Shown here: positions 1 through 9,496 of the stretch, piece after piece | Layout of the letters: every line of letters begins with the position of its first letter | Numbering within the stretch: position 1 is the stretch's first letter | Assembly: GCA_019739225.1 (NCBI GenBank) | Contig: JAHHDT010000005.1 | Location: 1,612,001-1,676,000 of the forward strand | Direction of reading: 5' to 3' | DNA: 64,000 bases | Source of the DNA: Aquamicrobium sp. | Lineage (GTDB): Bacteria > Pseudomonadota > Alphaproteobacteria > Rhizobiales > Rhizobiaceae | The notes under the pieces: model-generated | Databases searched by the model: none | The model's input: only the letters and a program-made list of their open reading frames with translations | What the model was told of the DNA's origin: nothing | Position numbers and translations under genes: made by a program

Positions 1-473
1 ACGAGATCGAGCCGCAGGCTTGGTTGCCCGAGCGCCGTCAGCATTGCGTGCGCCTGGCCGCGATGGTGGGTCTGGTGGTTGAAGAAATGCGCCAGCGCCG
101 GTGCGAGCCGCTGCGAGATGGTGCGCATGTCGGTGGCCGTCACATAGGTGAAGCGGCCGGCCAGGTCTTCCTTGCTCAGAGAGCCTATCCAGTCGACGAT
201 GCGTGCATCTTCCGCCTCGCGAGCGGCGCGCAGGCCGACGAAGTCCGGATACAGGATCGTGTCGAGCGACGCCGGTGCCGCACCTTCTCCGGTGAAGCGC
301 TTGAGCCATATCCGGTCGGTCACCAGCAGATGGTTGAGCGTGCCCATCAGCGAGCCGAAAAACGCGCCCATGTCGCGGTTCTGGTCCTCCTCCGAAAGGG
401 CGGCGGTCGCCTCGTAGACGAGCGCATTGGCCCAACGGTTATAGGCTGCAAACATCTGAAAATGCTGACGCAT
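1..473 (-). CDS. DinB family protein (C-terminus beyond window edge)
   Basis: Reading leftward from the ATG at 473 gives a continuous frame to the window edge that begins MRQHFQMFAAYNRWAN. It shows the DinB/YfiT four-helix pattern: a first metal-ligand region NHLLVTDRIW at about residues 47-56 and the second ligand motif HHRGQAH near residue 140. Members are putative metal-dependent enzymes, often thiol transferases or hydrolases, not DNA polymerase IV. The start is well placed, with AAAGGAAAG just upstream in the leftward direction. It is divergent from the glutathione S-transferase at 541, with 67 bp between them. The last residues lie outside the window, so the length cannot be checked. 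Substrate unknown. Confidence 0.85.
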   Translation of the reverse strand, partial: MRQHFQMFAAYNRWANALVYEATAALSEEDQNRDMGAFFGSLMGTLNHLLVTDRIWLKRFTGEGAAPASLDTILYPDFVGLRAAREAEDARIVDWIGSLSKEDLAGRFTYVTATDMRTISQRLAPALAHFFNHQTHHRGQAHAMLTALGQPSLRLDL

Positions 474-540
474 GGGCTTTCCTTTCAACCTCGGACGGTC
501 GATGTTGCGGCACACCTACACAAGCAAGAGGCCCGCGCCA

Positions 541-1233
541 ATGACCATTCTGCTTTATGACCTCGTCGGCACCGACCGCAGCCGGCCGTTCAGCCCGCAT
601 TGCTGGAAAGTGGCTTTTGCTCTTGCGCATAAGGGCCTCGCCTACGAAAGCGTGCCCACGCCCTTCACCGCCGTTAAGGGCGTGGAACAGGGCGTCTGCG
701 GCACCGTGCCGGTCATCCGCGACGGCGAGCGGGTTGTCGGCGACAGCTTCGCGATCGCGCTCTATCTCGAGGAAACCTATCCCGACCGGCCGTCGCTGTT
801 CGGCGGCGAAGGCGGCAAGGCCGCCGCCCGGTTTATCGAGCGCTGGTCGCAACTCACCGTACATCCGTTTCTCGGCGCGGCCGTGCTGATGGACATCCAC
901 GATCGGCTCGATCCGGCGGATCAGGCGCATTTCAGGACGACCCGCGAGGCGCGGTTCGGCAAGCGCATCGAGGACGTGCCGGCCGGCCGCGATGCAGGAT
1001 TGGAGGCATTCCGCGCGAAACTGGAGCCCCTGCGTGCCATGCTTTCCGTCCAGCCGTTCATCGGTGGCCAGACGGCACTCTTTTCCGACTACATCGTTGC
1101 CAGCGCGTTCCAGTGGGCGCGTGTGATCTCACCCTATTCGGCGCTTGCGGCCGACGATCCGGTGGCAGTCTGGTTCGAGCGTTGCCTCGACCTGCACGAC
1201 GGCCTCGGCCGGCGCGTTTCTGCCGCGGCCTGA
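541..1233 (+). CDS. Glutathione S-transferase family protein
   Basis: 230 residues. The N-terminal thioredoxin-like half carries the glutathione-binding pattern PFSPHCWKVAFALAHKGL (about 17-34), a VPVI cis-proline loop and the DSFAIALYLE segment, which matches the SNAIL/TRAIL motif that contacts the gamma-glutamyl group. An all-helical C-terminal half follows. The PHCWK region resembles LigE/beta-etherase-like GSTs rather than classical ones, so the activity (conjugation, ether cleavage or isomerisation) is open. The frame is open further upstream to 472, but MTILLYDLVG is where family homology starts, so ATG 541 is preferred, with a weak AGAGG about 10 nt before it. Cytoplasmic; monocistronic as seen. 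Confidence 0.85.
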   Translation: MTILLYDLVGTDRSRPFSPHCWKVAFALAHKGLAYESVPTPFTAVKGVEQGVCGTVPVIRDGERVVGDSFAIALYLEETYPDRPSLFGGEGGKAAARFIERWSQLTVHPFLGAAVLMDIHDRLDPADQAHFRTTREARFGKRIEDVPAGRDAGLEAFRAKLEPLRAMLSVQPFIGGQTALFSDYIVASAFQWARVISPYSALAADDPVAVWFERCLDLHDGLGRRVSAAA

Positions 1234-1319
1234 CCTTTCCGCTCGCCCCTTCACATCGGCACGGCGGGCTTGTATAGACCCGCCACCTCTCCGATTTTCA
1301 CATGACTGAAGGACCCACC

Positions 1320-1742
1320 ATGGCGATCGAACGCACTTTTTCGATGATCAAACCCGACGCGACGCGCCGCAACCTCACCGGCGCGATCACCAAGATGCTT
1401 GAGGATGCGGGCCTGCGCGTCGTGGCATCCCGGCGCGTGTGGATGAGCCGCCGCGAGGCGGAAGGCTTCTACGCCGTCCACAAGGAACGCCCCTTCTTCG
1501 ACGAACTGTGCGAATTCATGTCCTCCGGCCCGACCATCGTTCAGGTGCTGGAAGGCGAGAATGCGATCGCAAAGAACCGCGAAGTGATGGGCGCCACCAA
1601 CCCGGCCAACGCCGATGAGGGCACCATTCGCAAGGTGCATGCCCTGTCGATCGGCGAGAATTCCGTCCACGGCTCCGACGCGCCGGAAACGGCCGCGCAG
1701 GAAATCCGCTACTGGTTCTCCGACACCGAAATCGTCGGCTGA
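1320..1742 (+). CDS. ndk: Nucleoside diphosphate kinase
   Basis: 140 residues, the usual length for bacterial Ndk. The enzyme moves the gamma-phosphate of ATP to NDPs through a phosphohistidine. The active-site block [12 protein letters not shown] with its catalytic His is near residue 117, and the N-terminal [11 protein letters not shown] segment is diagnostic. The ATG at 1320 is chosen over an in-frame ATG at 1302 because family homology starts at [12 protein letters not shown] and GAAGGA lies 8 nt upstream. A strong rho-independent hairpin follows within 50 bp, so the gene looks monocistronic. It is convergent with the GGDEF-EAL gene. Confidence 0.97.
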   Translation: MAIERTFSMIKPDATRRNLTGAITKMLEDAGLRVVASRRVWMSRREAEGFYAVHKERPFFDELCEFMSSGPTIVQVLEGENAIAKNREVMGATNPANADEGTIRKVHALSIGENSVHGSDAPETAAQEIRYWFSDTEIVG

Positions 1743-1785
1743 ATCGGATCGTCGGCTTTTGCCGGCAATCGCATGACGTGATTGA

Positions 1786-1818
1786 GAAAAAGGCCGCAGC
1801 GTCGCTGCGGCCTTTTTC
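1786..1818. terminator. Bidirectional rho-independent terminator
   Basis: The GC stem GGCCGCAGC/GCTGCGGCC (1792-1800 with 1804-1812) has a 3-nt loop and is flanked by an A-run on the left and a T-run on the right. It therefore works as a terminator in both directions. It sits between the convergent ends of ndk and the GGDEF-EAL gene. Confidence 0.9.
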
Positions 1819-1829
1819 GTTTCGTGGCC

Positions 1830-4082
1830 TCAGGCGGACTGACGCACTCGCTCGGCGTCGGTTGCCGGGGCGGCCACCCTACGCTGGCGCAAGAACGCGG
1901 CAAAAGCAGCCTCGGGCAGGGCGGGACTGTAGAAATAGCCCTGGAAGAAGTCGCAGCCGAAGGCGCGCAGAAACGCCTCCTGCCGCGCGTTTTCGACGTG
2001 CTCGGCCACCGCCGTCAGCTTCAGCGTTCGCGCCGTGCCGAGGATCGACTTGACCAGGGCACGGTCACTTTCGCCGCTCTCGATGTCGGCAACGAAGCTG
2101 CCGTCGATCTTCAGTTCGTCGAATGGCAGCCGCTTGAGGTGCGCAAGCGAGGAATAGCCGGACCCGAAATCGTCCAGCGACAGCCGCACGCCGAGCGCCT
2201 TCAACTCATGCATGCGCTTGCCGATGTATTTGCGGTCCGCGGACATGACGCTTTCGGTCAGTTCGAGAGTAAGCAGAGCCGGATCAACGCCGTGAGTGGC
2301 GAGCATCTCGGCCAGGTTGGACAGGAAGTCGTCGCACGAAAGCGACTGTACGTTCACGTTGACGGCCAGACGCAGCCTTGAGGTCGTGTCGTCCTGCTGC
2401 CAGCGCGCGAGCTGTGCGATCCCTCTGGAGAGGACGAAATTGCCGAACTCGCGGATCAACCCGAACTGTTCGGTCAACGGCACGAACCGCTCCGGCAGAA
2501 GCGTGCCGTATTCGGGATGCTGCCAGCGGCAGAGCGCTTCTGCGCCAACCACGTGGCCGCCGTCGTCGAACTGGGGTTGCAGGTGGAGCTCCAGCGCCTC
2601 TGTGCCCAATGCCGCCTTGAACTCGTTGAGCAGCCGGTACCGGTCCGATTCAGGGCTCATCGACAGGTGATCGTAGAGCGCCATGCCGTTACGCCCGGCC
2701 GCCTTGGCTCGATACATCGCTATGTCGGCGTGCTTCAGGATCTCGTCCGGCTGGCAGTCCTGTGCATCGAAGACGACGACACCCAGGCTTGCCGACGAGC
2801 GATGCTTGAACTGGCCGATCTCGAAGTCATCCCGCATCGCGGCGAGAACCTTGTTTGCGGTCATGATGGCGCAGCGGGACATATGCGCGTAGTCGTGGCC
2901 GACACCGTCGAGGATGACGACGAATTCGTCGCCGCCGATGCGCGCGACCGTATCGTCGGCCCGCACGCTTGCCTTGAGCCGCTTGGCGACCTGAACCAGA
3001 TATTCGTCGCCGACGTCGTGTCCGCGCGTGTCGTTCAGGGTCTTGAAGTTGTCCAGATCGATGAAGAGCATGGCGCCGCACCCGGCGCGGTCGCGGCAAC
3101 GCTCCACCGATCTTGCCATGCGATCCATGAACATGCGCCGGTTGGGCAGGCCGGTAAGCGGGTCGAAGAAGGCGAGCTTCTGAATTTCCATCTCGTTGCG
3201 CTTGCGCACCGAGATGTCGTTGACGTAGCCGTGCCACATCACGCCGCCGTCGACCCGTTCCGGCTTGGCGCCTGCGCGCAGCCATTTGCTGGTTCCGTCG
3301 CAGGCAGTGGCGCGGAACTCCATGTCGATCGGTTGCAGCGTGTCGCGCGAGGCCTGGAGGGCTTTGGCAAAGGCTCGCCGATCGGCCTTGTCGACCAGCT
3401 TCAGGAAGCGACGCGGGTTGCCGAATGCCTCGTCCGATTGCAGGCCGAAGATGGTGCGGAAGCCGTTGCTGGCATAGGAGAGGGCGTATGCGCCCTGGGT
3501 TCGCCGAACGAGTTGCACGAGCGCGCCGGGCACCTGCGAAGAGAGCTTGCGAAGCAGTTCCTCGGCCTTGAGCCGGTTCACCGTTTCGGTGATCTCCCGC
3601 ACCGAGCCTTCATAGAACAAGGTCTTGCCGTTGTTGTCGCGAACGAGGCGCGCAGATTCGGTGATCCAGATGCGCTCGCGGGTCTTGTGGCGGTAGATTT
3701 CGGAGACGAAATCCTGGACGAAACCGTCGCGCGCAAGGATCGCGCGGAATTGGTCCCGGCGCCCCGGTTCAACATACCATTCCTTGCCGATGTTCTTGGC
3801 GGCCGCCAGAAGTTCGGCCTCTGTGTCATAGCCGTTGAGCTTTACCAGCGCCTTGTTGGCGCTGAGCTGGCGGCCCTCCGGCGATGACCGGTAGATGCCT
3901 TCCGACAGGTTTTCGATGAGGTCGCGCTGGTTTGCCTGCTCGTCGCGGGTGATGCGGTAAAGGCGGCGGTTGCGAAAGATCCAGATGCCCAACAGCGCGG
4001 CAAGCAGCACGTTCCCCACGACCAGCCATTCCTGACTCGTCGCCAGATCAACCATCGTGCGGAAGAAGAAGTCCATGCACAA
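1830..4082 (-). CDS. Membrane-anchored PAS-GGDEF-EAL c-di-GMP enzyme
   Basis: 750 residues. One N-terminal membrane helix (about 19-36, VVGNVLLAALLGIWIF) is followed by two PAS-like sensor regions (about 50-170 and 190-300), a GGDEF domain (300-470) and an EAL domain (485-735). The cyclase site GGDEF is intact at 383-387, preceded five residues earlier by an RADD inhibitory I-site. The phosphodiesterase side keeps EAL (514-516), the ELTES glutamate and DDFGSG (about 637-642); AEHVE replaces the more usual AEGVE but keeps the glutamate. Both activities look possible, so this is a bifunctional c-di-GMP enzyme, with PAS signals presumably setting the direction. The ATG three codons in is an equally plausible start. 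It stands alone between the ndk terminator and moaE. Confidence 0.9.
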   Translation of the reverse strand: MCMDFFFRTMVDLATSQEWLVVGNVLLAALLGIWIFRNRRLYRITRDEQANQRDLIENLSEGIYRSSPEGRQLSANKALVKLNGYDTEAELLAAAKNIGKEWYVEPGRRDQFRAILARDGFVQDFVSEIYRHKTRERIWITESARLVRDNNGKTLFYEGSVREITETVNRLKAEELLRKLSSQVPGALVQLVRRTQGAYALSYASNGFRTIFGLQSDEAFGNPRRFLKLVDKADRRAFAKALQASRDTLQPIDMEFRATACDGTSKWLRAGAKPERVDGGVMWHGYVNDISVRKRNEMEIQKLAFFDPLTGLPNRRMFMDRMARSVERCRDRAGCGAMLFIDLDNFKTLNDTRGHDVGDEYLVQVAKRLKASVRADDTVARIGGDEFVVILDGVGHDYAHMSRCAIMTANKVLAAMRDDFEIGQFKHRSSASLGVVVFDAQDCQPDEILKHADIAMYRAKAAGRNGMALYDHLSMSPESDRYRLLNEFKAALGTEALELHLQPQFDDGGHVVGAEALCRWQHPEYGTLLPERFVPLTEQFGLIREFGNFVLSRGIAQLARWQQDDTTSRLRLAVNVNVQSLSCDDFLSNLAEMLATHGVDPALLTLELTESVMSADRKYIGKRMHELKALGVRLSLDDFGSGYSSLAHLKRLPFDELKIDGSFVADIESGESDRALVKSILGTARTLKLTAVAEHVENARQEAFLRAFGCDFFQGYFYSPALPEAAFAAFLRQRRVAAPATDAERVRQSA

Positions 4083-4178
4083 GCTGCCCGATTACCCAGC
4101 GGCAATGCTAAAGCGGGCAGGTTGCGAATATTCTAATGGTAACGTTCGAGCAGAAGCATGTTTAACGTTGGGTAAAGA

Positions 4179-4646
4179 CTACCAGCGTTCAGCAGACGTA
4201 TCGTCTTCTTCCCTGGCTTCCACCCAGGCGCCGGGCCTGCCGTCGACAAGATGTTCGCGCTTCCAGAACGGTGCGCGCGTCTTGAGATAATCCATCATGA
4301 AGGCCGCGGCTTCGAATGCCGCCTGGCGATGCGACGATGCTGCAACCACCAGCACGATGTTTTCACCCGGCGCGATCCGCCCATGGCGATGGATTGCGGT
4401 CAGGCCGGTCAGCGGCCAGCGCGCTACCGCTTCCTGCGCGATCCTCATGATCTCTGCTTCCGCCATCCCCGGATAGTGCTCCAGCTCCAGCGCGGACAGG
4501 CGGCCGTCTTCGTCACGGCAAAGGCCGGAAAAGGTCACGACGGCGCCGACATTCGAATGCGCGGCCGAAAGGCGCGCCGCTTCTACTGCCAGATCGAAAT
4601 CGTCCTGCTGTATACGCACTCGGGGGGTAACGGCTGCGCTGCCCAT
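4179..4646 (-). CDS. moaE: Molybdopterin synthase catalytic subunit MoaE
   Basis: 155 residues. MoaE pairs with MoaD to insert two sulfurs into precursor Z (cPMP), giving molybdopterin. The family core is clear: the GAVVTFSGLCRD strand near residue 35, HRHGRIAPGE near 87, and YLKTRAPFWKRE near 120 with the catalytic lysines. It lies 4 bp downstream of the moaD stop and is the last gene of the leftward SDR-uvrC-pgsA-moaD-moaE string. The molybdenum cofactor it helps make would serve the molybdopterin oxidoreductase at 12.4 kb, though that link is only by pathway. Confidence 0.95.
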   Translation of the reverse strand: MGSAAVTPRVRIQQDDFDLAVEAARLSAAHSNVGAVVTFSGLCRDEDGRLSALELEHYPGMAEAEIMRIAQEAVARWPLTGLTAIHRHGRIAPGENIVLVVAASSHRQAAFEAAAFMMDYLKTRAPFWKREHLVDGRPGAWVEAREEDDTSAERW

Positions 4647-4650
4647 GGGA

Positions 4651-4911
4651 TCAACCGCCGGTCATGGGAGGAAACAGCGCGATCTCGCGCGCGCCGTCCA
4701 GGCCTTCCTTATGGTCTACATGCTCCTGGTTGATCGCCACGCGGATCGCTTCGGGATGGCGCAGCGCCTCGCCATAGCCCTCCTCGCGCTTCTGCAGCCA
4801 CATGAGCAGGTCGCGCACCGTGGCCACGCCTTCAGGAAGCTCGATATCTTCTTCGGCCGTGCCGATCCGCTCTCGAACCCAGGCGAAGTATCTCAGCTTT
4901 ACCGCCGCCAC
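4651..4911 (-). CDS. moaD: Molybdopterin synthase sulfur carrier MoaD (GTG start)
   Basis: 86 residues with a ubiquitin-like fold pattern and the essential C-terminal Gly-Gly (ends FPPMTGG), which is thiocarboxylated to donate sulfur through MoaE. No ATG fits. The start is taken as GTG at 4911, two bases after the pgsA stop, giving an N-terminus MAAVKLRYFAWVRE. GAGGAA at the end of pgsA is a suitable Shine-Dalgarno sequence. The frame is open upstream inside pgsA, so an ORF caller merges it with antisense-frame sequence. The conserved early segment LRYFAWVRERIG and the length match the family. Probably translationally coupled to pgsA. Confidence 0.93.
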   Translation of the reverse strand: MAAVKLRYFAWVRERIGTAEEDIELPEGVATVRDLLMWLQKREEGYGEALRHPEAIRVAINQEHVDHKEGLDGAREIALFPPMTGG

Positions 4912-4913
4912 CG

Positions 4914-5498
4914 CTATTCCTCGATCACGTGCTTCAGCCCGGCGCGGAAATAGTCGTAGCCCGTGTAAAGCGTGACGAGCGCCGAAATCCACAACAGCGC
5001 AAGGCCGATTTCCGTGGTGTAGGGCAGGATCTTGTCGCCAGCGGGGCCGGCCAGCAGAAAGCCGATCGCCACGAGCTGGATGGTCGTCTTCCACTTCGCA
5101 AGCTGCGTGACCGGCACCGAGACCTTGAGCGCCGCAAGATATTCGCGCAGCCCCGAGACGAGGATTTCTCGGCACAGGATGATGATTGCCGCCCACAACG
5201 ACCATTTGTCGATGGTGCGGTCGAACGCCAGCAGCAGCAGCACGGCCGAGACGAGCAGCTTGTCGGCGATCGGGTCCAGCATCTTGCCGATGTTCGACGT
5301 CTGCTCCCAGATGCGTGCGATATAGCCGTCGAAATAGTCGGTCACGCTGGCGGCGACGAAAATCCAGAAAGCGGTCCAGCGCCACCAGTCGGTCGGCCGT
5401 ATCCGTCCTTCCAGATAAAAGCAGAGGACGATGACCGGCACGGCGAGGATGCGTGCGTAGGTCAGCATGTTGGGCAGGTTGAAGGCGCGTCTGGACAT
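4914..5498 (-). CDS. pgsA: CDP-diacylglycerol-glycerol-3-phosphate 3-phosphatidyltransferase
   Basis: 194 residues, an integral membrane enzyme with about five or six hydrophobic helices. It makes phosphatidylglycerol phosphate from CDP-diacylglycerol and glycerol-3-phosphate, the committed step to phosphatidylglycerol and cardiolipin. The CDP-alcohol phosphotransferase signature is complete at about 59-81: DGYIAR, then G, then DPIADK (D-G-x2-A-R-x8-G-x3-D-x3-D). The early segment NLPNMLTYARI is typical for PgsA. It lies between uvrC and moaD in the leftward operon. A second CDP-alcohol phosphotransferase is at 17.5 kb. Confidence 0.95.
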   Translation of the reverse strand: MSRRAFNLPNMLTYARILAVPVIVLCFYLEGRIRPTDWWRWTAFWIFVAASVTDYFDGYIARIWEQTSNIGKMLDPIADKLLVSAVLLLLAFDRTIDKWSLWAAIIILCREILVSGLREYLAALKVSVPVTQLAKWKTTIQLVAIGFLLAGPAGDKILPYTTEIGLALLWISALVTLYTGYDYFRAGLKHVIEE

Positions 5499-5593
5499 GG
5501 CTTCCCGAAATGATTGTCGCTTCTACTAATCAGCAGCCGCCATCGCCGGTCAACCTCGCATCCTGCGGCATCTGGCCCGAGGCGGCCTCTGGA

Positions 5594-7663
5594 TCATCCA
5601 TTCTCATGAAAATGGCCATATATTTGGCGCGCCACCCGTTCCGATATACCGTCGACTGCCATCAAATCGTCCACCCCGGCGCGACTGACCGCCTTGGCGG
5701 TGCCGAAATGGTGCAGCAGCGCGCGCTTGCGGCCGGGGCCGATGCCGGCGATCTCGTCGAGCGGATTCCTGACCATCTCCTTCTTGCGGCGGGCGCGGTG
5801 CGAACCGATGGCGAAACGATGCGCCTCGTCGCGCAGCCGCTGGACAAAGTAGAGCACGGGGTCGCGCACCGGCAGCATGAAGGGTTCGCGGCCCGTCACG
5901 AAAAAGCGCTCGCGCCCCGCGTCGCGGTCCACGCCTTTCGCCACGCCGATTGCGGTCACACGCTCCGTGATCCCCAGGTCGGTGAGAATCTTTCGCACAG
6001 CGGACATCTGTCCCTGGCCGCCATCGATCAGGATCAGGTCCGGCCATGCTGGCAGTGTGTCGGATACGATGTCGTCATCCGTTTCCGCTCCCGCGTCGGT
6101 CTCCTCCTTTGCGCTGTGTTCCTTCAACAGCCGCGAGAAACGCCGTTCCATCACCTCGCGCATCATGCCGAAATCGTCGCCGGGCGTGATCTCGGTCGAT
6201 CGGATGTTGAACTTGCGATACTGATTCTTCACGAAGCCTTCCGGTCCCGCGACGATCATCGCGCCGACCGCGTTGGTGCCCATGATGTGGGAGTTGTCGT
6301 AGACCTCGATGCGGCGTGGCGGCTTCTCCAGCCCGAACGTCTCGGCAAGCCCTGCCAGCAACCGCGCCTGCGACGACGTCTCCGCGAGCCTGCGCCCAAG
6401 AGCTTCACGTGCATTCTGCAATGCGTGGTCGGTCAGGTCCTTCTTTTCGCCACGACGCGGAACCGAAACGGTCACCTTGTGCCCGGCGCGCGTCGCCAGC
6501 GCCTCGGCGAGCAGTGCCTGCTCCTCCACCTCGTGCGACAGAAGCACGGTTCGCGGGCAGGGCTTGTCGTCATAGAACTGCGTCAGGAAGGCCCCCAGCA
6601 CCTCGCCTGCCTCCAGCGACGGATCTGCCTTCGGGAAATAGGCGCGGTTGCCCCAGTTCTGGCCGGTGCGGAAGAAGAAGACCTCGATGCAGTTCTGCCC
6701 GCCTTCCTGGTGGATCGCGAAAACATCCGCTTCCTCCACCGATTGCGGGTTGATGCCTTGGTGGCTCTGGACATGCGACAGGGCCGTAAGCCGGTCGCGG
6801 TAGATCGCGGCGCGCTCGAAGTCCAGCGCCTCGGACGCCTCCTGCATAGCCCCGGAAATCTCGGCCTTCACCTTGCTCGACCGGCCGGTCAGAAATGCTT
6901 TCGCCTCGCGCACCAGCTCCGCATATCCCTCGCTGTCGATTTCGCCGGTGCAGGGCGCCGAGCAGCGCTTGATCTGGAAAAGCAGGCACGGACGCGTCCG
7001 GTTCTCGAACATCGAGTCGGCGCAGGAGCGCAGCAGGAATGCGCGCTGAAGGGCGTTGATGGTGCGGTCGACCGCGCCGGCCGACGCGAACGGGCCGAAA
7101 TAGTCGCCCTTTCGCGAGCGCGCCCCGCGATGCTTGAAGATGCCCGGCGATGGATGGTCGGTCATCAGGATGTAGGGAAACGATTTGTCGTCGCGCAGCA
7201 GCACGTTGAAGCGCGGCCGCAAGCGCTTGATGAGATTCGCTTCCAGAAGCAGCGCTTCGGTTTCAGTGCGGGTGACGACGAACTCCATCGCCGCGGTCTC
7301 GCGCACCATGCGCCCGATGCGATTGGTGTGGCCGCGCCCTTGCGCGTAATTGGTCACGCGCTTCTTGAGGCTGCGCGCCTTGCCGACATAGAGCACGTCA
7401 CCGGCCGTGTTCATCATCCGGTAGACGCCGGGCGCATTGGGCAGGCGCTTGACCAGTTCCTGTATGACCTCGATGCCGGCCTTGATCTCACCCGTCTCGG
7501 CGGTCAGCGTGCCCCATTCGATATCGAGAGCCACTTCGGCTGCCGGTTCGGCCGTCTCGGCAATTTCGGCATCGTCGTCAGCCTCGTCTCCGGGCATGAT
7601 GCCTGCGACGTCGTCACCCGCTTTAAGCCGGTGCGGGTCGACACTGGGAATCGGCGGCTTCAT
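5594..7663 (-). CDS. uvrC: UvrABC excinuclease subunit C
   Basis: 689 residues. UvrC makes both incisions around a bulky DNA lesion. In order: an acidic N-terminal extension of about 55 residues; the GIY-YIG nuclease (about 75-155, GVYRMM and [11 protein letters not shown]) for the 3' cut; a UVR motif (about 240-275) that binds UvrB; the RNase H-like endonuclease half with [10 protein letters not shown] and DDFGMMREV for the 5' cut; and tandem helix-hairpin-helix motifs at the C-terminus ([14 protein letters not shown]). The frame is open further upstream, but ATG 7663 overlaps the SDR stop as ATGA and sits where homology begins, so it is chosen. Confidence 0.96.
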   Translation of the reverse strand: MKPPIPSVDPHRLKAGDDVAGIMPGDEADDDAEIAETAEPAAEVALDIEWGTLTAETGEIKAGIEVIQELVKRLPNAPGVYRMMNTAGDVLYVGKARSLKKRVTNYAQGRGHTNRIGRMVRETAAMEFVVTRTETEALLLEANLIKRLRPRFNVLLRDDKSFPYILMTDHPSPGIFKHRGARSRKGDYFGPFASAGAVDRTINALQRAFLLRSCADSMFENRTRPCLLFQIKRCSAPCTGEIDSEGYAELVREAKAFLTGRSSKVKAEISGAMQEASEALDFERAAIYRDRLTALSHVQSHQGINPQSVEEADVFAIHQEGGQNCIEVFFFRTGQNWGNRAYFPKADPSLEAGEVLGAFLTQFYDDKPCPRTVLLSHEVEEQALLAEALATRAGHKVTVSVPRRGEKKDLTDHALQNAREALGRRLAETSSQARLLAGLAETFGLEKPPRRIEVYDNSHIMGTNAVGAMIVAGPEGFVKNQYRKFNIRSTEITPGDDFGMMREVMERRFSRLLKEHSAKEETDAGAETDDDIVSDTLPAWPDLILIDGGQGQMSAVRKILTDLGITERVTAIGVAKGVDRDAGRERFFVTGREPFMLPVRDPVLYFVQRLRDEAHRFAIGSHRARRKKEMVRNPLDEIAGIGPGRKRALLHHFGTAKAVSRAGVDDLMAVDGISERVARQIYGHFHENG

Positions 7664-8427
7664 TCGGCCACCCCATAGACGTCCGGCGTCTTCCAGGAGA
7701 GATGCTGGCCACCGTCCAGCGCGATCATCTGACCGGTGACCGAACGCGCCTGCCACAGGTAGCGAATCGTTGCGCCGAATTCGGCAAGGTCCGGACCCCG
7801 CTTGAGCAGCAGGGCGTCTGTCTGCTTGCTGAAGTCATCCGTTTCCTGCCGGTCGTTCTTCAGTGTCGGGCCCGGCCCGATCGCGTTGACACGAAGGCGT
7901 GGGCCGAAGGCCTGCGCCATGGTCTGCGTGGCTGTCCAGAGAGCCGATTTCGACAAGGTATATGAAAAGAAGCGCGGGGTGAGTCGCCACACCCGCTGGT
8001 CGATGATGTTGACGACGAGGGCTTCACCGGCCCGCGGCAAAGACGCTGCAACGGCACGCGTAAGCGTCACCGGCGCCTTCAGATGAACCTCGAAATGCCG
8101 ATCCCAGACCTGCCAGTCGAATGAGTCGGCCGCGTCATCGTCAAACAGGGAGGCGTTGTTGACCAGCAGCCTGACAGGGCCGAGAGCGGCCTGCGTTTCG
8201 GGCACGATGCGCTCGACCGCTTCCATATCGTTGAGATTGGCCTGCACGACGTACGCTTGCCCGCCCGCCGAGGCGATTTCCTTTGCCAGCGCATCCGCTT
8301 CATCGCGCGATGTGTTGCAGTGAATCGCGACCGCAAAGCCGTTGGCCGCCAGATCGCGCACGATCGCGGCGCCGACGCGTCGTGCACCGCCCGTGACCAG
8401 GGCTACTGTCAACTCTTCCTTTACCAT
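7660..8427 (-). CDS. SDR oxidoreductase, pteridine reductase/FolM-like
   Basis: 255 residues. Classical short-chain dehydrogenase fold: nucleotide-binding VTGGARRVG near residue 11, NNAS near 91, and the catalytic YTLSK with Tyr and Lys near 155. The TGxxxRxG form of the glycine motif (Arg instead of Gly), together with an IDQRVW segment, is typical of pteridine reductases such as FolM and PTR1, so dihydromonapterin or dihydrobiopterin reduction is the best guess. This is inferred from motifs only. It is the first gene of the leftward operon and its TGA overlaps the uvrC ATG. Monapterin metabolism next to moaD/moaE is a loose pterin theme. Confidence 0.85.
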   Translation of the reverse strand: MVKEELTVALVTGGARRVGAAIVRDLAANGFAVAIHCNTSRDEADALAKEIASAGGQAYVVQANLNDMEAVERIVPETQAALGPVRLLVNNASLFDDDAADSFDWQVWDRHFEVHLKAPVTLTRAVAASLPRAGEALVVNIIDQRVWRLTPRFFSYTLSKSALWTATQTMAQAFGPRLRVNAIGPGPTLKNDRQETDDFSKQTDALLLKRGPDLAEFGATIRYLWQARSVTGQMIALDGGQHLSWKTPDVYGVAE

Positions 8428-8766
8428 AAAGCGGTCGTCCTTGAGGATTTGGCCTGTTTACCATCGGCTCCTTTTCAGGATTCGAAAGGCCGGAAAACCT
8501 TGATATAGGCCAGCTTTCGCCCGCCACCAAGCCGGGTCTCCGCACGAGGAAACGGGCAGCTGACAGGGGTGTTGCCAAATCGCAACGTCAATTTTCAGCC
8601 TCATTCTCGCCGATGAAACACCCACTTTCAGGTGTTGTTCAGCCGCAATCGGGGACCAATTAGGGAACCGTGGACGCCGACGACCGTTTGCCTCCCGTTA
8701 CGGGCGAGGGCGTCAAACCAAGGGGGAAGCGCGTAAAGCTTCCTGCGGCAAAGGAGTTAGACTATC
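8428..8766 (+). other. Intergenic region with probable promoter and structured leader for the OMP gene
   Basis: 339 bp without a credible gene, between the SDR start (leftward) and the outer-membrane protein start (rightward). It must hold both promoters. Two small hairpins lie toward the OMP gene: AACACC/GGTGTT near 8616-8637, and GGAAGC/GCTTCC at 8725-8743, just before the AAGGAG ribosome-binding site at about 8751-8756. A structured 5' leader would suit an abundant outer-membrane protein mRNA. I could not place -35/-10 boxes with confidence. Confidence 0.4.
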
Positions 8767-9432
8767 ATGCAGACCAAGACGAGATTTGCCATCAAGGCAG
8801 CCGCAGGCCTGGGCCTGGCGGCATTCACCGTCCCGGCAATGGCGGCTGACGTCGTGTACCAGGAGCCCCCGGCACCGGCACCGATCGTTGAAACCGCTCC
8901 GATCAGCACCTGGGCCGGCCCCTACGCCGGTGTTCAGGCTGGTTACGGCTTCTCGGGCGATGTGTCCGACGGCACCGGTTCGATCGACACCAATGGCTGG
9001 CTCGGCGGTGCGTTCGGCGGCTTCAACATGCAGAACGGCCAGTTCGTGTATGGTGTTGAAGGCGACGTGAACTACAGCAACATCGACGGTTCCGACGGCA
9101 CGTTCAATGCGCGTTCGCGTATGGACGGCTCGATTCGCGGCCGCGCCGGTGTGGCTGTGACCGACGACATCCTCCTCTACGGTACCGCCGGTCTCGCTGC
9201 CGAGCGCCTGCGCATTACCGAAGAGGCGACCGGCAATGCCGACACCAACACCATGCTCGGCTACACGGTCGGCGCTGGTACTGATGTGAAGCTCACCGAT
9301 CAGGTGTTCGCGCGTGGCGAATACCGCTACACCGACTACGGCTCCAAGGAGTTCACGCTCCCGGGCGTCGGCGTTGCGGACATCGATTCCAGCAACCACC
9401 GCGTGACGATGGGTGTTGGTATCAAGTTCTGA
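8767..9432 (+). CDS. Outer membrane beta-barrel protein, Omp25/Omp31 family
   Basis: 221 residues. A signal peptide ends AMA before ADVVYQEPPAPAP; the proline-rich linker is typical of the mature N-terminus in this rhizobial/Brucella family. An eight-strand barrel follows, rich in alternating aromatic, glycine and polar residues (WAGPYAGVQAGYGF, YGVEGDVNYS, GYTVGAGTDVKL). It ends with the membrane-insertion signal MGVGIKF, a terminal Phe. AAGGAG sits 10 nt before the ATG. A strong terminator follows directly, so it is monocistronic and probably highly expressed. Structural role in the outer membrane; no enzymatic function expected. Confidence 0.93.
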   Translation: MQTKTRFAIKAAAGLGLAAFTVPAMAADVVYQEPPAPAPIVETAPISTWAGPYAGVQAGYGFSGDVSDGTGSIDTNGWLGGAFGGFNMQNGQFVYGVEGDVNYSNIDGSDGTFNARSRMDGSIRGRAGVAVTDDILLYGTAGLAAERLRITEEATGNADTNTMLGYTVGAGTDVKLTDQVFARGEYRYTDYGSKEFTLPGVGVADIDSSNHRVTMGVGIKF

Positions 9433-9456
9433 TCGTCTCCGGACGAACAGTAAAAG

Positions 9457-9487
9457 AAGGCCCGGAGCGATCCGGGCCTTTCTTTTT
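9457..9487 (+). terminator. Rho-independent terminator after OMP gene
   Basis: A perfect 10-bp stem AAGGCCCGGA/TCCGGGCCTT closes a GCGA tetraloop (GNRA type) and is followed by TCTTTTT. It lies 24 bp after the OMP stop, and 10 bp before the stop of the convergent GST gene, which it could also serve. Confidence 0.92.
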
Positions 9488-9496
9488 GCGCATTTG

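Noticed and set aside
1782-3887. Rightward open frames opposite the GGDEF-EAL gene (199 and 456 codons)
   Set aside because: Antisense shadows of a gene whose GGDEF, I-site and EAL motifs are intact.
5510-7678. A 722-codon rightward open frame opposite uvrC
   Set aside because: It is the complement of uvrC, whose domains are complete on the other strand. GC-rich codon use leaves long stop-free antisense frames; no family pattern or ribosome-binding site is seen.
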